Below, in pieces: positions 28,619 to 38,088 of a stretch of 64,000 nt of DNA. Origin of the DNA: Marinobacterium sp. (GTDB lineage Bacteria; Pseudomonadota; Gammaproteobacteria; Pseudomonadales; Balneatricaceae); NCBI GenBank assembly GCA_030602245.1, contig JAUWAC010000006.1:41245-105244 (forward strand). Reading direction: 5' to 3'. Under the pieces are notes generated by a model. It was not told where the DNA came from. It worked only from the letters and a program-made list of their open reading frames with translations, and made no database searches. Numbering within the stretch: the stretch's first letter is position 1; each line of letters opens with the position of its first letter. The position numbers and the translations under genes were made by a program.

Positions 28619-29101
28619 ATGCCCTCATTCGACATCGTATCCGAACTCGACATGCATGAAGTGACCAATGCCGTGGACCAGGCAAACCGCGAGATCCAGC
28701 AGCGCTATGACTTCAAGGGGGTGAAGGCCGATTTCGCATTGCAGGACGAAACGGTGACGCTGACCGCCGAGGTGGATTTCCAGCTGCAGCAGATGCTCGA
28801 CGTGCTGCGCAGCAAGCTGACGGCGCGCAAGATCGATATCAAGTGCATGGAGGTCAAGGAGCCCGATGTCAGCGGTGTCAAAGCGACCCAGCAGGTGCTG
28901 CTGCGGCAGGGGCTGGATCAGCCGATGGCGAAGAAGATCACCAAGCTGATCAAGGACAGCAAGATGAAGGTGCAGACGCAGATTCAGGGCGACAAGGTAC
29001 GCGTGACCGGCAAGAAGCGTGATGACCTGCAGCAGGCGATCGCGTTGCTGCGCGAGGCCGATATCGAGCTACCACTGCAATTTAACAACTTCCGCGACTG
29101 A
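28619..29101 (+). CDS. yajQ: YajQ family nucleotide-binding protein
   Basis: A 160-residue UPF0234/YajQ protein: two ferredoxin-like domains, [20 protein letters not shown] at the start, [10 protein letters not shown], and the end [17 protein letters not shown]. Members bind cyclic di-GMP in Xanthomonas and Pseudomonas and nucleic acids elsewhere. The ATG at 28619 follows CAGGAGACAGAG; the longer frame over the panE promoter is not used. A TATGAT -10 is at 28556-28561. Confidence 0.95.
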   Translation: MPSFDIVSELDMHEVTNAVDQANREIQQRYDFKGVKADFALQDETVTLTAEVDFQLQQMLDVLRSKLTARKIDIKCMEVKEPDVSGVKATQQVLLRQGLDQPMAKKITKLIKDSKMKVQTQIQGDKVRVTGKKRDDLQQAIALLREADIELPLQFNNFRD

Positions 29102-29115
29102 CCTGCGCAGGGTCG

Positions 29116-29154
29116 TGACACCGGGGCGGCGCTCAGTGGCGCGCCCCGGTGTCA
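29116..29154. terminator. Strong hairpin between convergent yajQ and Cys-rich gene
   Basis: A 13-bp perfect stem (TGACACCGGGGCG / CGCCCCGGTGTCA) with a 13-base loop lies where the two genes converge and runs 22 bases into the Cys-rich gene. There is no T-tract on either side, so termination efficiency is uncertain. Confidence 0.45.
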
Positions 29155-29390
29155 AAGCGACAGTTTTCGCAGCGCTCCGTTTCGCTGCATGCGAGCAGAA
29201 ACAGCTCGCGCAGCAGCTCCTGCTCCCGCCCCTGACAACAGCAGAAATCCTGCGGATTGAGCAGGCCCGACTCCAGCATCGGTTTTAATTCCTCGCTGTG
29301 CCAGTGCAGTACGACGACGCCACTGTTACGCAGCGTTACCCGCAGTTCCGGCTCCTTGCGCTCGAGCCAGGCATCGATCTGATAGGTCAT
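29133..29390 (-). CDS. Small Cys-rich protein behind a Fur box, unknown function
   Basis: An 85-residue cytosolic protein (no signal or membrane segment). It starts MTYQIDAWLERKEPELRVTL and has seven cysteines in two clusters, FCCCQGRE near residue 52 and LLACSETERCENCRF near the C-terminus, a layout suited to metal or cluster binding. The ATG at 29388-29390 has GGGAG seven bases upstream. A near-perfect Fur box lies 58-77 bases upstream, so the gene is probably repressed by iron. I do not recognise the family. Confidence 0.7.
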   Translation of the reverse strand: MTYQIDAWLERKEPELRVTLRNSGVVVLHWHSEELKPMLESGLLNPQDFCCCQGREQELLRELFLLACSETERCENCRFDTGARH

Positions 29391-29445
29391 GAGCAAACTC
29401 CCGTATGTGATGACGTGTATAACAGCGAATGGATCGTGTTTTAAA

Positions 29446-29467
29446 TGTAATGATAATCAATATCATT
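29446..29467 (-). promoter_or_regulatory. Fur box
   Basis: The sequence AATGATAATCAATATCATT (29449-29467) is a 9-1-9 inverted repeat with eight of nine pairs, and matches 16 of 19 positions of the Fur consensus when aligned from 29446. It lies between ampG (ending at 29505) and the small Cys-rich gene, and both are on the minus strand, so it controls the Cys-rich gene. Confidence 0.8.
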
Positions 29468-29504
29468 TGCAACAACTATCCATCGCGACCGGGAGTCGTG
29501 CGAT

Positions 29505-31052
29505 TCAGTTGTGTCGTGCTGTGGTGTTGGGTTCGGCCTGACCAGGTTCGGCCTGACGCGGCTCGGCCTGACGCGGCTCGGCCTGACCAGGTTCGACCTG
29601 ACGCGGCCCGGCCTGACGTGGCCCGGCCTGACGTGGCGCGACCTGACGCGGCCCGACCGGCTCCGGGTCAACCGGTGGCCGCTCGGCGGTGCGGGTGTGG
29701 CGCGCTGCCAGTATGATCAGCACCAGCACCGGCAGACCCAGCAGCGCCGTGCCGGTGAAGAACGCCGGATAGCCGATGCTGTCCACGGCGACGCCGGAGA
29801 AGCCGCCGAGGAATTTCGGCAGCAGCAGCATGATTGAGCTGAACAGTGCGTACTGGGTGGCGGAGTACTGGATGTTGGTCAGTGCCGACAGATAGGCCAC
29901 GAAGGCGGCCGTGGCGATACCTGCGCTGAAGTTATCCAGCGACACGACCAGCATCAGCAGCTCAACGACCGGGCCGTTCAGCGCCAGCAGCGCGAACAGC
30001 AGGTTGGTCAGCGCGGCCAGCAGTGCACCGCTGAACAGAATCTTCATCACGCCGAAACGGTTGACCAGCACGCCGCCTGCCAGTGCGCCGATCAGCGTCA
30101 TCGCCACGCCGAATACCTTGGTCACGGCGGCGATCTCGGCCTTGCTGAAACCGATATCGACATAGAATACGTTGGCGATCACCCCCATCACGATGTCGGC
30201 GATGCGGTAACTGCCGATCAGCGCCAGAATCAGCAATGCCTGCCAGCGGTAGCGGCGAATGAAGTCGGCGAAGGGACAGATCAGCGCAACGTAGATCCAG
30301 CCGGCCACGCGGGTCAGGCGCTCGGGCAGGTGAGCCCGCTCGGCGCTCCAGCGCTGCACAGCAGCTTTCTGGGCCTCCAGCTCGCTGTTTTCCGGTGCCG
30401 GGGGCTCCCGCGACGCCAGCGTGGTCAGAATACCGGGCAGCATCAGCGCCGCCATGCACAGGTAGGCGATCAGCCAGGGGCCGTGGGTGTACTGACTCTC
30501 GTTCGGATCGAACAGGGCCGCGATCGCCAGCACACCGGCGGTGGCGGTGATCATCGCGAGCCGGTAACCGACCATGTAGGTTGCCGCCATCGCGGCCTGC
30601 ATGCGCTCGTCGCCGGACTCGATGCGAAAGGCATCGACCGTGATGTCCTGTGTGGCCGAGCTGAACGCGACCAGTACCGCCATCAGCACGCTGATCTCGA
30701 GTTGCCGGGCCGGGTCGTTCAAAGCCATGCCGCACAGGCCGGTCATGACGCCGAGCTGGGCCAGCAGCATCCAGCTGCGCCGCCGCCCCAGCCAACGCCC
30801 GAGCAGGGGCAGGCTGACGCGGTCGACGATCGGCGCCCAGGCCCACTTGAAGGCGTAGGCGAGGGCGACCCAGGAAATGAAGCCGATGCTGCTGCGCTCG
30901 ATGCCCGCCTCGCGCAACCAGAACGACAACGACGAAAAGACCAGCAGCAGCGGCAGTCCGGAGGAGAAGCCGAGAAACAGCAGGGTGATCGGACGGGGGC
31001 TGAGGTAGAGGGCCAGAGCGCTGGTCCAGTGGCGCGAGGACGTTGCTGACAT
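29505..31052 (-). CDS. ampG: Muropeptide MFS permease AmpG with repetitive C-terminal tail
   Basis: A 515-residue inner-membrane permease carrying anhydro-muropeptides into the cytosol for peptidoglycan recycling and beta-lactamase induction. It has 12-14 hydrophobic segments to about residue 445 and AmpG motifs RPITLLFLGFSSGLPLLLVF, SSATQDITVDAFRIE and SATQYALFSSIM. After the last membrane helix the tail (about 460-515) is made of five-residue units such as PRQAG, PRQVE, PGQAE, encoded by a 15-base tandem repeat; this is unusual for the family. Confidence 0.92.
   Translation of the reverse strand: MSATSSRHWTSALALYLSPRPITLLFLGFSSGLPLLLVFSSLSFWLREAGIERSSIGFISWVALAYAFKWAWAPIVDRVSLPLLGRWLGRRRSWMLLAQLGVMTGLCGMALNDPARQLEISVLMAVLVAFSSATQDITVDAFRIESGDERMQAAMAATYMVGYRLAMITATAGVLAIAALFDPNESQYTHGPWLIAYLCMAALMLPGILTTLASREPPAPENSELEAQKAAVQRWSAERAHLPERLTRVAGWIYVALICPFADFIRRYRWQALLILALIGSYRIADIVMGVIANVFYVDIGFSKAEIAAVTKVFGVAMTLIGALAGGVLVNRFGVMKILFSGALLAALTNLLFALLALNGPVVELLMLVVSLDNFSAGIATAAFVAYLSALTNIQYSATQYALFSSIMLLLPKFLGGFSGVAVDSIGYPAFFTGTALLGLPVLVLIILAARHTRTAERPPVDPEPVGPRQVAPRQAGPRQAGPRQVEPGQAEPRQAEPRQAEPGQAEPNTTARHN
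29531..29665. repeat. 15-bp tandem repeat inside ampG 3' end
   Basis: Nine head-to-tail units of 15 bases, eight close matches and a ninth that has diverged. Typical units are GTTCGGCCTGACCAG, GCTCGGCCTGACGCG and GCCCGGCCTGACGTG. Because the period is a multiple of three, unit gain or loss keeps ampG in frame. It looks like a coding minisatellite. Confidence 0.93.
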
Positions 31053-31159
31053 GCGGAATCCGGTTGGCTGCTAGGGCAAAGATGGCGCTCCCATTGTCCT
31101 GCCCGGTGTCAGGAAATCAAGCGGCCGGCCAGGGTCGGTCGCAGGCGCCGGATATGAAA

Positions 31160-31180
31160 ACGCCCCGTGAGACGGGGCGT
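31160..31180 (-). terminator. Intrinsic terminator downstream of the SDR gene
   Basis: On the minus strand ACGCCCCGT pairs with ACGGGGCGT around a three-base loop, followed by TTTTC. It lies 22 bases after the SDR stop codon. Confidence 0.75.
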
Positions 31181-31201
31181 GGCGTGTAACCGCGGTGGGC
31201 G

Positions 31202-31963
31202 TCAGATGCGCAGAGCGCCGTCGACTTCGAAGCAGCGACCGCTGACGTAGTCGTTTTCGAGGATGAACGCGACCGTGCGGGCGATCTCGTCCGGCTGACC
31301 CAGACGCTTGAGCGGGATCTGCGCTTCGACCTTCTGGCGCGCTTCTTCTTTCATCGCCATGACCATCTCGGTACCGATATAACCCGGTGCGATCGACGCA
31401 GCGCGGATACCGTAGCGTGCCAGCTCCTTGGCCCAGGTCACGGCCATCGCCTGTACGCCGGCTTTGGTGGCGGTGTAGTTGGTCTGGCCCATGTTGCCGG
31501 AGCGGGAGATGGAGGAGATATTGATGATGCAGCCCTGAGTTCCGAGCTCGATCATGCGGGCAGCGGCTTCGCGGCCGCACAGGAAGGTACCGGTCAGGTT
31601 GACCTTGATCACCAGATCCCAGTCCTCCATCGACATCTTCTTCACGACCTGACCATCCTTGACCTTCACGAACAGGCCGTCGCGGGTAATACCGGCGTTA
31701 TTGACCAGACCGTGCAGGCTGCCGAAATCGGCGACCACGTCGTCAAACAGTTTTTCCACCGCCGCTTCGTCGCTGATATCAGCGATGTAACCGCGTGCTT
31801 CGGCTTTCTTCTCGGCGCACAGGCCGATGGTTTCATCGAGGCTTTCCTGATTGACATCGACCAGCGCAAGCCTGGCGCCTTTCTCGGCCAGGTTGAGTGC
31901 CATGGCACGCCCCAGACCGCGACCGCCGCCGGTGATGACGATTACTTTGTCTTTCAAATCCAT
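31202..31963 (-). CDS. SDR-family 3-oxoacyl reductase (FabG/PhaB-like)
   Basis: A 253-residue short-chain dehydrogenase. The NAD(P)-binding GGGRGLGRAMA, the NNAG motif (LVNNAGITRDGLF), and the catalytic Ser with Tyr-x3-Lys (ISSISRSGNMG and YTATKAG) are intact; APGYIGTEM is also typical. Substrate is likely a 3-oxoacyl-ACP or acetoacetyl-CoA. The ATG at 31961-31963 follows GGAGAGG. It stands alone with its own terminator, and no pha or fab neighbours are present, so exact substrate is not fixed. Confidence 0.85.
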   Translation of the reverse strand: MDLKDKVIVITGGGRGLGRAMALNLAEKGARLALVDVNQESLDETIGLCAEKKAEARGYIADISDEAAVEKLFDDVVADFGSLHGLVNNAGITRDGLFVKVKDGQVVKKMSMEDWDLVIKVNLTGTFLCGREAAARMIELGTQGCIINISSISRSGNMGQTNYTATKAGVQAMAVTWAKELARYGIRAASIAPGYIGTEMVMAMKEEARQKVEAQIPLKRLGQPDEIARTVAFILENDYVSGRCFEVDGALRI

Positions 31964-32246
31964 AACGCCTGTCCTCTCCTTACAAGGATTCAACACATCT
32001 GTTGTCGTTTCTTATTGTGGGTGCCGTTGAAGCCATTGTGCGACGCGATATGCTGCACTGCAACACGATATGGCAAGCATGAAAAAAAATCCGTTTCCCG
32101 ACATGACGCGGCAGCGCCGACTATCGCCCATTTCGGCCCATTGTGCAGTGCGACCTTAGTGCAGTTTTTGACCAGTCGCTGGCAGCGTTACCGTTGCCGA
32201 CGACAGTCTGGTACGCTTTGCGCTGAAATATTCAGTTGAGGTCATC

Positions 32247-32750
32247 ATGCGTTTTCTGTTTCTGCTGTTCGTCATCGTACCGATCATTGAAATCACGCTG
32301 CTGATTCAGGTTGGGCAGGCGATCGGTGCCTGGTACACGGTAGGACTGGTACTGCTGTCGGCATTTATCGGCGTCAACATGCTGCGCCATCAAAGCCTGG
32401 CCACGCTGAGCCGTGCGCAGCAGCGCCTTGACCGTCAGGAAGTGCCGGGGCAGGAGATGGTCGAAGGGATCATTCTTGCGGTGGGTGGCGCACTGCTGGT
32501 GACGCCGGGCTTCGTCACCGATGTGATCGGGTTCAGCTGTCTGATCCCACCGCTGCGTCAGGCGTTCGTGCGGGTGCTGATGAGCCGCTTTACGCTGATC
32601 GTTGCGGCACGAACATCTGCTCAGGGCGGCCCGTTCGGTCCCCACGCCGGCCCTCAGGGGGGGGCGCACCGTCAGGGCGACGTGTTCGAAGGCGAAGTGG
32701 TGGAGCGCGATCCTGACGAGCAGCCACCCTCGCGGAAAAATCTTCCCTGA
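32247..32750 (+). CDS. fxsA: FxsA family membrane protein
   Basis: A 167-residue FxsA/cytoplasmic membrane protein with two to three hydrophobic segments: FLFLLFVIVPIIEITLLIQV (about 3-23), WYTVGLVLLSAFIGVNML (about 30-48) and LAVGGALLVTPGFVTDVIGF (about 72-92). E. coli FxsA lets phage T7 avoid exclusion by the F plasmid; its ordinary role is unknown. It lies directly upstream of groES, the common gammaproteobacterial order. The C-terminal third is a low-complexity polar tail. Confidence 0.9.
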   Translation: MRFLFLLFVIVPIIEITLLIQVGQAIGAWYTVGLVLLSAFIGVNMLRHQSLATLSRAQQRLDRQEVPGQEMVEGIILAVGGALLVTPGFVTDVIGFSCLIPPLRQAFVRVLMSRFTLIVAARTSAQGGPFGPHAGPQGGAHRQGDVFEGEVVERDPDEQPPSRKNLP

Positions 32751-32754
32751 CCCC

Positions 32755-32783
32755 CTTGAATCCCTCCCGCCTCTCCCCCACAT
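32755..32783 (+). promoter_or_regulatory. Distal heat-shock-type (sigma-32) promoter of groESL
   Basis: CTTGAA at 32755-32760 and CCCCCACAT at 32775-32783 with a 14-base spacer match the sigma-32 pattern (CTTGAA, then CCCCAT-T). It starts five bases after the fxsA stop codon. Confidence 0.65.
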
Positions 32784-32850
32784 AACCAGCATCGGGTCGG
32801 CGGCCTGATGATCACACCAGCGAAAGGCAAAAAAATTTTGCTTTTCGGTG

Positions 32851-32876
32851 TTGAAATCCCGACCGGTGCTCCCATA
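32851..32876 (+). promoter_or_regulatory. Proximal heat-shock-type (sigma-32) promoter of groESL
   Basis: TTGAAA at 32851-32856 and TCCCATA at 32870-32876 with a 13-base spacer form a second sigma-32-like promoter, 90 bases nearer groES than the first. Confidence 0.55.
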
Positions 32877-32896
32877 AAGGAAAGCACCGGATTTTT
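32863..32896 (+). other. Terminator-like hairpin in the groESL leader
   Basis: CCGGTGCT (32863-32870) pairs exactly with AGCACCGG (32883-32890) around a 12-base loop and is followed by ATTTTT. It overlaps the -10 of the proximal promoter, so only transcripts from the distal promoter would carry the whole hairpin. Confidence 0.5.
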
Positions 32897-32966
32897 GGGG
32901 CCGATCCAGGTTCCAGCCAAAAACACCAACATCGCATTGGATCCTAGAGACCAGGAGAACAACCAG

Positions 32967-33260
32967 ATGAAAATTTGTCCACTTCACGACCGTGTAGTAG
33001 TTCGTCGCAGTGAGGAAGAAACCACCACGGCGAGCGGCATCGTTCTGCCGGGTTCTGCTGCCGAGAAACCGAATCGTGGTGAAGTCGTCGCCGTCGGTCC
33101 CGGTCGCGTACTGAACAACGGTGACGTTCAGGCGCCGTCTGTCAAAGTGGGTGATAAGGTCCTGTTCGGTCAGTACGCCGGCTCCAACACCGTGAAAATC
33201 GGTGATGATGAGCTGCTGATCATGCAGGAAAGCGAAATCTACGGCGTACTGGAAGACTGA
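32967..33260 (+). CDS. groES: Co-chaperonin GroES
   Basis: A 97-residue co-chaperonin that caps GroEL. The start [20 protein letters not shown], the mobile loop [20 protein letters not shown] and the ending [13 protein letters not shown] are canonical. The ATG at 32967 has CAGGAG upstream; a longer open frame covers the promoter leader and is not coding. It is followed by groEL after 59 bases. Confidence 0.98.
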   Translation: MKICPLHDRVVVRRSEEETTTASGIVLPGSAAEKPNRGEVVAVGPGRVLNNGDVQAPSVKVGDKVLFGQYAGSNTVKIGDDELLIMQESEIYGVLED

Positions 33261-33283
33261 TCGTCGCTATTGATCGCTGCTAA

Positions 33284-34963
<1,680 letters not shown>

Positions 34964-34993
34964 GCAGCCCTCCCATGTGCCTGTAAGGCCCGG

Positions 34994-35019
34994 AAAGCCC
35001 CGCGGTTGCGGGGCTTTTT
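34994..35019 (+). terminator. Intrinsic terminator after groEL
   Basis: AAAGCCCCGC and GCGGGGCTTT pair around a four-base loop and the run of Ts continues to 35019. It lies 31 bases after the groEL stop. Confidence 0.88.
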
Positions 35020-35081
35020 CGTTTCTGGCAAACCTGCTAGTGTCGGTGGCCTGTTGTTGCACTGTACGGAACCCGAAAACG

Positions 35082-35960
35082 ATGAGTGAACGTAAGGAGC
35101 CGGGGCTTAATCTGTCCGGGCTTGATGTGGATACCTCGGACGCGGTGCCCGCCGGCCGACCGGCCGCCGTGCCACCGTCCCCTGTTGGGGAAAAGCCGCG
35201 TGGCGGAAGCCTGCTGCTGACCCTGATCCTGTTGCTGCTGGCCGCCGGCGGTGCCGGGCTGGGCTACTGGACCGCAGGGCTGAAACAGACGCTGGATCAA
35301 CAGCAGGCGGCGTTGACGCAGGCGCAGGCGCGTCTGGCCGAGATGGAGCAGCTGCTGGAACTGACCAGCGACAGCGCCAGTCAGGCCGGGCAGACGCTGA
35401 TGGGGCGGATCGGTCAGCTGGAGAGTCAGGCCAACGACAAGTATGCCCATTTCGACTCCGAGATCGCCAAGCTCTGGACCGTGTCCTATCAGCGCAACAA
35501 GCCGCAGCTGGAAGAGCAGAAGAAGGCGCTTGAGGCGCAGCAGGCCGAGCTCTCCGAGCTGAAGCAGCAGCTCGCCAGTGACAGCAAACGCGTTGCCGTG
35601 CTGAGCGGCCGTGTGGATAAGCTGGCGGGGCTGGAGCAGCAGCTGGCCACGCTGGACAAAGCGCTGAACAGCCTGCAGAAGGCACTGAGCGAGCAGGCCA
35701 GCGAGTTGCAGAAGGTCAGCAGCGATGCCGGTTTTGCGCTGTCGCTGGAAAAGGATGAACGGGTGGCCGCTGATCGTGCGCTGGATGGGCGCATCGAGCA
35801 GCTGGCGCAACGCGCCACCAGCGGCTCGGATCTGGCCAGTCGTATCGCGACGATCGAGCAGTCGATCCAGGCGATCGATGGTTCCCGGCGCCAGTTCAAT
35901 CAGAGCCTGCTGCAGCTGAGAGAACAGGTGGCGCAGCTGCAGCGCCGTCTCGGCGGCTAA
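35082..35960 (+). CDS. Coiled-coil membrane protein of unknown function
   Basis: A 292-residue protein: a polar N-terminus (1-42), one membrane segment (about 43-65, LLLTLILLLLAAGGAGLGYW) and then a long periplasmic coiled-coil rich in Gln, Glu and Leu (about 68-290, for example LDQQQAALTQAQARLAEMEQ and LEAQQAELSELKQQLASDS). I recognise no catalytic domain. The ATG at 35082 gives the shortest sensible start (MSERKEPGLNLSG). Bitopic coiled-coil proteins of this shape are often envelope or division accessory factors, but that is inference. Confidence 0.75.
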   Translation: MSERKEPGLNLSGLDVDTSDAVPAGRPAAVPPSPVGEKPRGGSLLLTLILLLLAAGGAGLGYWTAGLKQTLDQQQAALTQAQARLAEMEQLLELTSDSASQAGQTLMGRIGQLESQANDKYAHFDSEIAKLWTVSYQRNKPQLEEQKKALEAQQAELSELKQQLASDSKRVAVLSGRVDKLAGLEQQLATLDKALNSLQKALSEQASELQKVSSDAGFALSLEKDERVAADRALDGRIEQLAQRATSGSDLASRIATIEQSIQAIDGSRRQFNQSLLQLREQVAQLQRRLGG

Positions 35961-36042
35961 CCTGAGCAATCGACTCGGATTTGCGTATCAACCGCTGTGG
36001 CGGCACAATAGCGCGCTTGACAAGAGGGTCTGACTTGCCGCG

Positions 36043-36612
36043 ATGAATATTCGCGCCTTTTTTGCCGTGCCGATACCGGATCGGATCGCCCGTGTGCTGG
36101 CGGATTATGCCGACACGCTGTGCATGTACGATCGCGGTCTGGATGCCCACTGGGTCGATTCCACGAGCTATCACCTGACGCTCTGTTTCCTGAACGAGAT
36201 TACGCTCGATCAGGTGCAGGCGCTGGAGCAGGCGGCGCGGGATGCCGTGGATGGCGTGTCCGGTTTCCGCATCCCGCTGGATACGCTGGATTACTACCGC
36301 GTGAATCCGCATCTGGCACTGGTGGCCGCCCTGACCAGCGAGCCGGCGCCGCTGGTGGAGCTGCAGCAGCGGCTGGCGCGCGCGGTGCTCCAGTGTGGCG
36401 TCGACTATCATCAGCGCGGCTTCCGTCCGCATGTGACGCTGGGGCGTCTGCCGGCGGAAAACCGTTTCGAAGTACCGGAACAATGGCCGGTGCTGAACGA
36501 GCTGGCGCCGGCGAGTTCGGTGGTGCTGTACCAGAGCCGCCCCGGCGAGCGCGGGTCGATCTATACCCCTCTTTTCGAGATACCCCTGTCCGCATCCGCG
36601 GACAGCCTCTGA
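36043..36612 (+). CDS. thpR: RNA 2',3'-cyclic phosphodiesterase ThpR (LigT family)
   Basis: A 189-residue 2H phosphoesterase. The two catalytic H-x-T motifs are SYHLTLCFLNEI near residue 48 and FRPHVTLGRLP near 131. The start MNIRAFFAVPIPDRIARVLA is typical. The enzyme opens 2',3'-cyclic phosphate ends of RNA in vitro. It lies 20 bases upstream of trhP on the same strand. Confidence 0.92.
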   Translation: MNIRAFFAVPIPDRIARVLADYADTLCMYDRGLDAHWVDSTSYHLTLCFLNEITLDQVQALEQAARDAVDGVSGFRIPLDTLDYYRVNPHLALVAALTSEPAPLVELQQRLARAVLQCGVDYHQRGFRPHVTLGRLPAENRFEVPEQWPVLNELAPASSVVLYQSRPGERGSIYTPLFEIPLSASADSL

Positions 36613-36632
36613 ACCCAAATACGTTGTCTACC

Positions 36633-37997
36633 ATGCGAACGCCCGAACTCCTGTCCCCGGCGGGGACGCTCAAGAACATGCAGTACGCTTTCGCCTACGG
36701 GGCGGATGCGGTCTATGCCGGTCAGCCGCGCTACAGCCTGCGCGTGCGCAATAACGATTTCACCCACGCCAATCTGGCGGAGGGTATTCGTATCGCCCAC
36801 ACGCTGGGCAAGAAGTTCTTCGTGGCCAGCAATATCCTGCCGCACAACTCGAAACTGACCACCTATATGCGCGATATCGAGCCGGTGATCGAAATGGGGC
36901 CGGATGCGCTGATCATGTCGGATCCGGGTCTGATCATGATGGTCAAGGATCGTTACCCCGAGCTGCCGATTCATCTGTCGGTGCAGGCCAATACGATGAA
37001 CTGGGCGGCGGTGAAGTTCTGGCATCGCGCCGGCATCGAGCGCGTGATCCTGTCGCGTGAACTGTCACTGGAGGAGGTGGCCGAAATCCGCGATCGCTGT
37101 CCGGAGATGGAGCTGGAAGTGTTCGTGCACGGTTCGCTGTGCATCGCCTACTCCGGACGCTGTCTGCTGTCGGGCTATATCAACCACCGCGATCCCAATC
37201 AGGGCACCTGCACCAACGCGTGTCGCTGGAAGTACGATGCGCACGAGGCGAAGGAGGACGAGTCCGGCGATGTGGTGCCGGTGCTGCAGTCGTTCGACCC
37301 GGCCGAAGCCGGTGCCGCGACCGGCAGCCCGGCGCTCGGCGAAGGGCAGCCCACCGATAAGATCTTCCTGCTGCAGGAAGAGTCGCGTCCGGGCGAGTAC
37401 ATGCCGGCGTTCGAGGATGAGCACGGTACCTACATCATGAACTCCAAGGACCTGCGTGCGATCCAGCATGTGCACAAGCTGGCTGAGATGGGCATCGACT
37501 CGCTCAAGATCGAGGGGCGCACCAAGTCTCACTACTATGTGGCGCGCACGGCGCAGGCCTACCGGCAGGCGATCGACGATGCCGTGGCCGGTAAACCGTT
37601 CGACAAGGGGCTGATGGATGTGCTGGAGAATCTGGCCAACCGCGGTTACACCGAGGGTTTCTATCGCCGCCACGTGCACGACGAGTATCAGAACTACGAA
37701 ACCGGCAACTCGGTTGGTGTGCACCAGCAGTTCGTCGGCGAGGTGGTGGAGCACGACACCCAGCGCGGGATGGTGCAGATCGATGTCAAGAACCGGTTTG
37801 AGAAGGGGGATACGCTGGAGCTGATGACGCCGGCAGGTAACCGCCGTTTCAAGCTGTCGGAACTGTACGACAAGAAAGGACAGGCGACAGATGCGGCTCC
37901 GGGGTCGGGTCACCGCGTCAGCATCCCGCTCGATATCGATACGGATCTGCGTTACGCCCTGCTGATGCGTGACCTGCCCAACGCGCCGGCGCGCTAG
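36633..37997 (+). CDS. trhP: U32-family tRNA hydroxylation protein TrhP (YegQ)
   Basis: A 454-residue U32 'peptidase' family protein. In E. coli YegQ/TrhP is needed for 5-hydroxylation of uridine 34 in some tRNAs using prephenate. The start MRTPELLSPAGTLKNMQYAF, the cluster-binding cysteines in VHGSLCIAYSGRC and GTCTNACRWKY, and LKIEGRTKSHYYVARTAQAY are conserved. The ATG at 36633 was chosen; an in-frame extension back through thpR is an overprint and not expected to be translated. Confidence 0.92.
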   Translation: MRTPELLSPAGTLKNMQYAFAYGADAVYAGQPRYSLRVRNNDFTHANLAEGIRIAHTLGKKFFVASNILPHNSKLTTYMRDIEPVIEMGPDALIMSDPGLIMMVKDRYPELPIHLSVQANTMNWAAVKFWHRAGIERVILSRELSLEEVAEIRDRCPEMELEVFVHGSLCIAYSGRCLLSGYINHRDPNQGTCTNACRWKYDAHEAKEDESGDVVPVLQSFDPAEAGAATGSPALGEGQPTDKIFLLQEESRPGEYMPAFEDEHGTYIMNSKDLRAIQHVHKLAEMGIDSLKIEGRTKSHYYVARTAQAYRQAIDDAVAGKPFDKGLMDVLENLANRGYTEGFYRRHVHDEYQNYETGNSVGVHQQFVGEVVEHDTQRGMVQIDVKNRFEKGDTLELMTPAGNRRFKLSELYDKKGQATDAAPGSGHRVSIPLDIDTDLRYALLMRDLPNAPAR

Positions 37998-38027
37998 TAC
38001 GAACTGTTCCCGGATGGCATCATCTTG

Positions 38028-38062
38028 AAAGGGGGCAGCCCCGGCGCGGGGCTGCCCCCTTT
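38028..38062 (+). terminator. Intrinsic terminator after trhP
   Basis: A 15-bp perfect stem (AAAGGGGGCAGCCCC / GGGGCTGCCCCCTTT) with a five-base loop. It may act in both directions, as it has A-rich and T-rich flanks. Confidence 0.85.
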
Positions 38063-38088
38063 GTCGATTACCGCTTCAGGGTGAACGC

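Noticed and set aside
29531..29665. The ampG repeats considered as a CRISPR-like array
   Set aside because: Units are 15 bases and directly adjacent, with no spacers and no cas genes.
29429..29716. A plus-strand frame encoding ARPDx repeats across the ampG minisatellite
   Set aside because: It exists because the 15-base repeat leaves both strands open; it has no ribosome site, and the real protein is AmpG on the other strand.
36120..36632. In-frame extension of trhP back through thpR (625 residues)
   Set aside because: The thpR frame has two H-x-T motifs; the extension is Ala-, Gly- and Arg-rich without conservation, and trhP has its canonical start at 36633.
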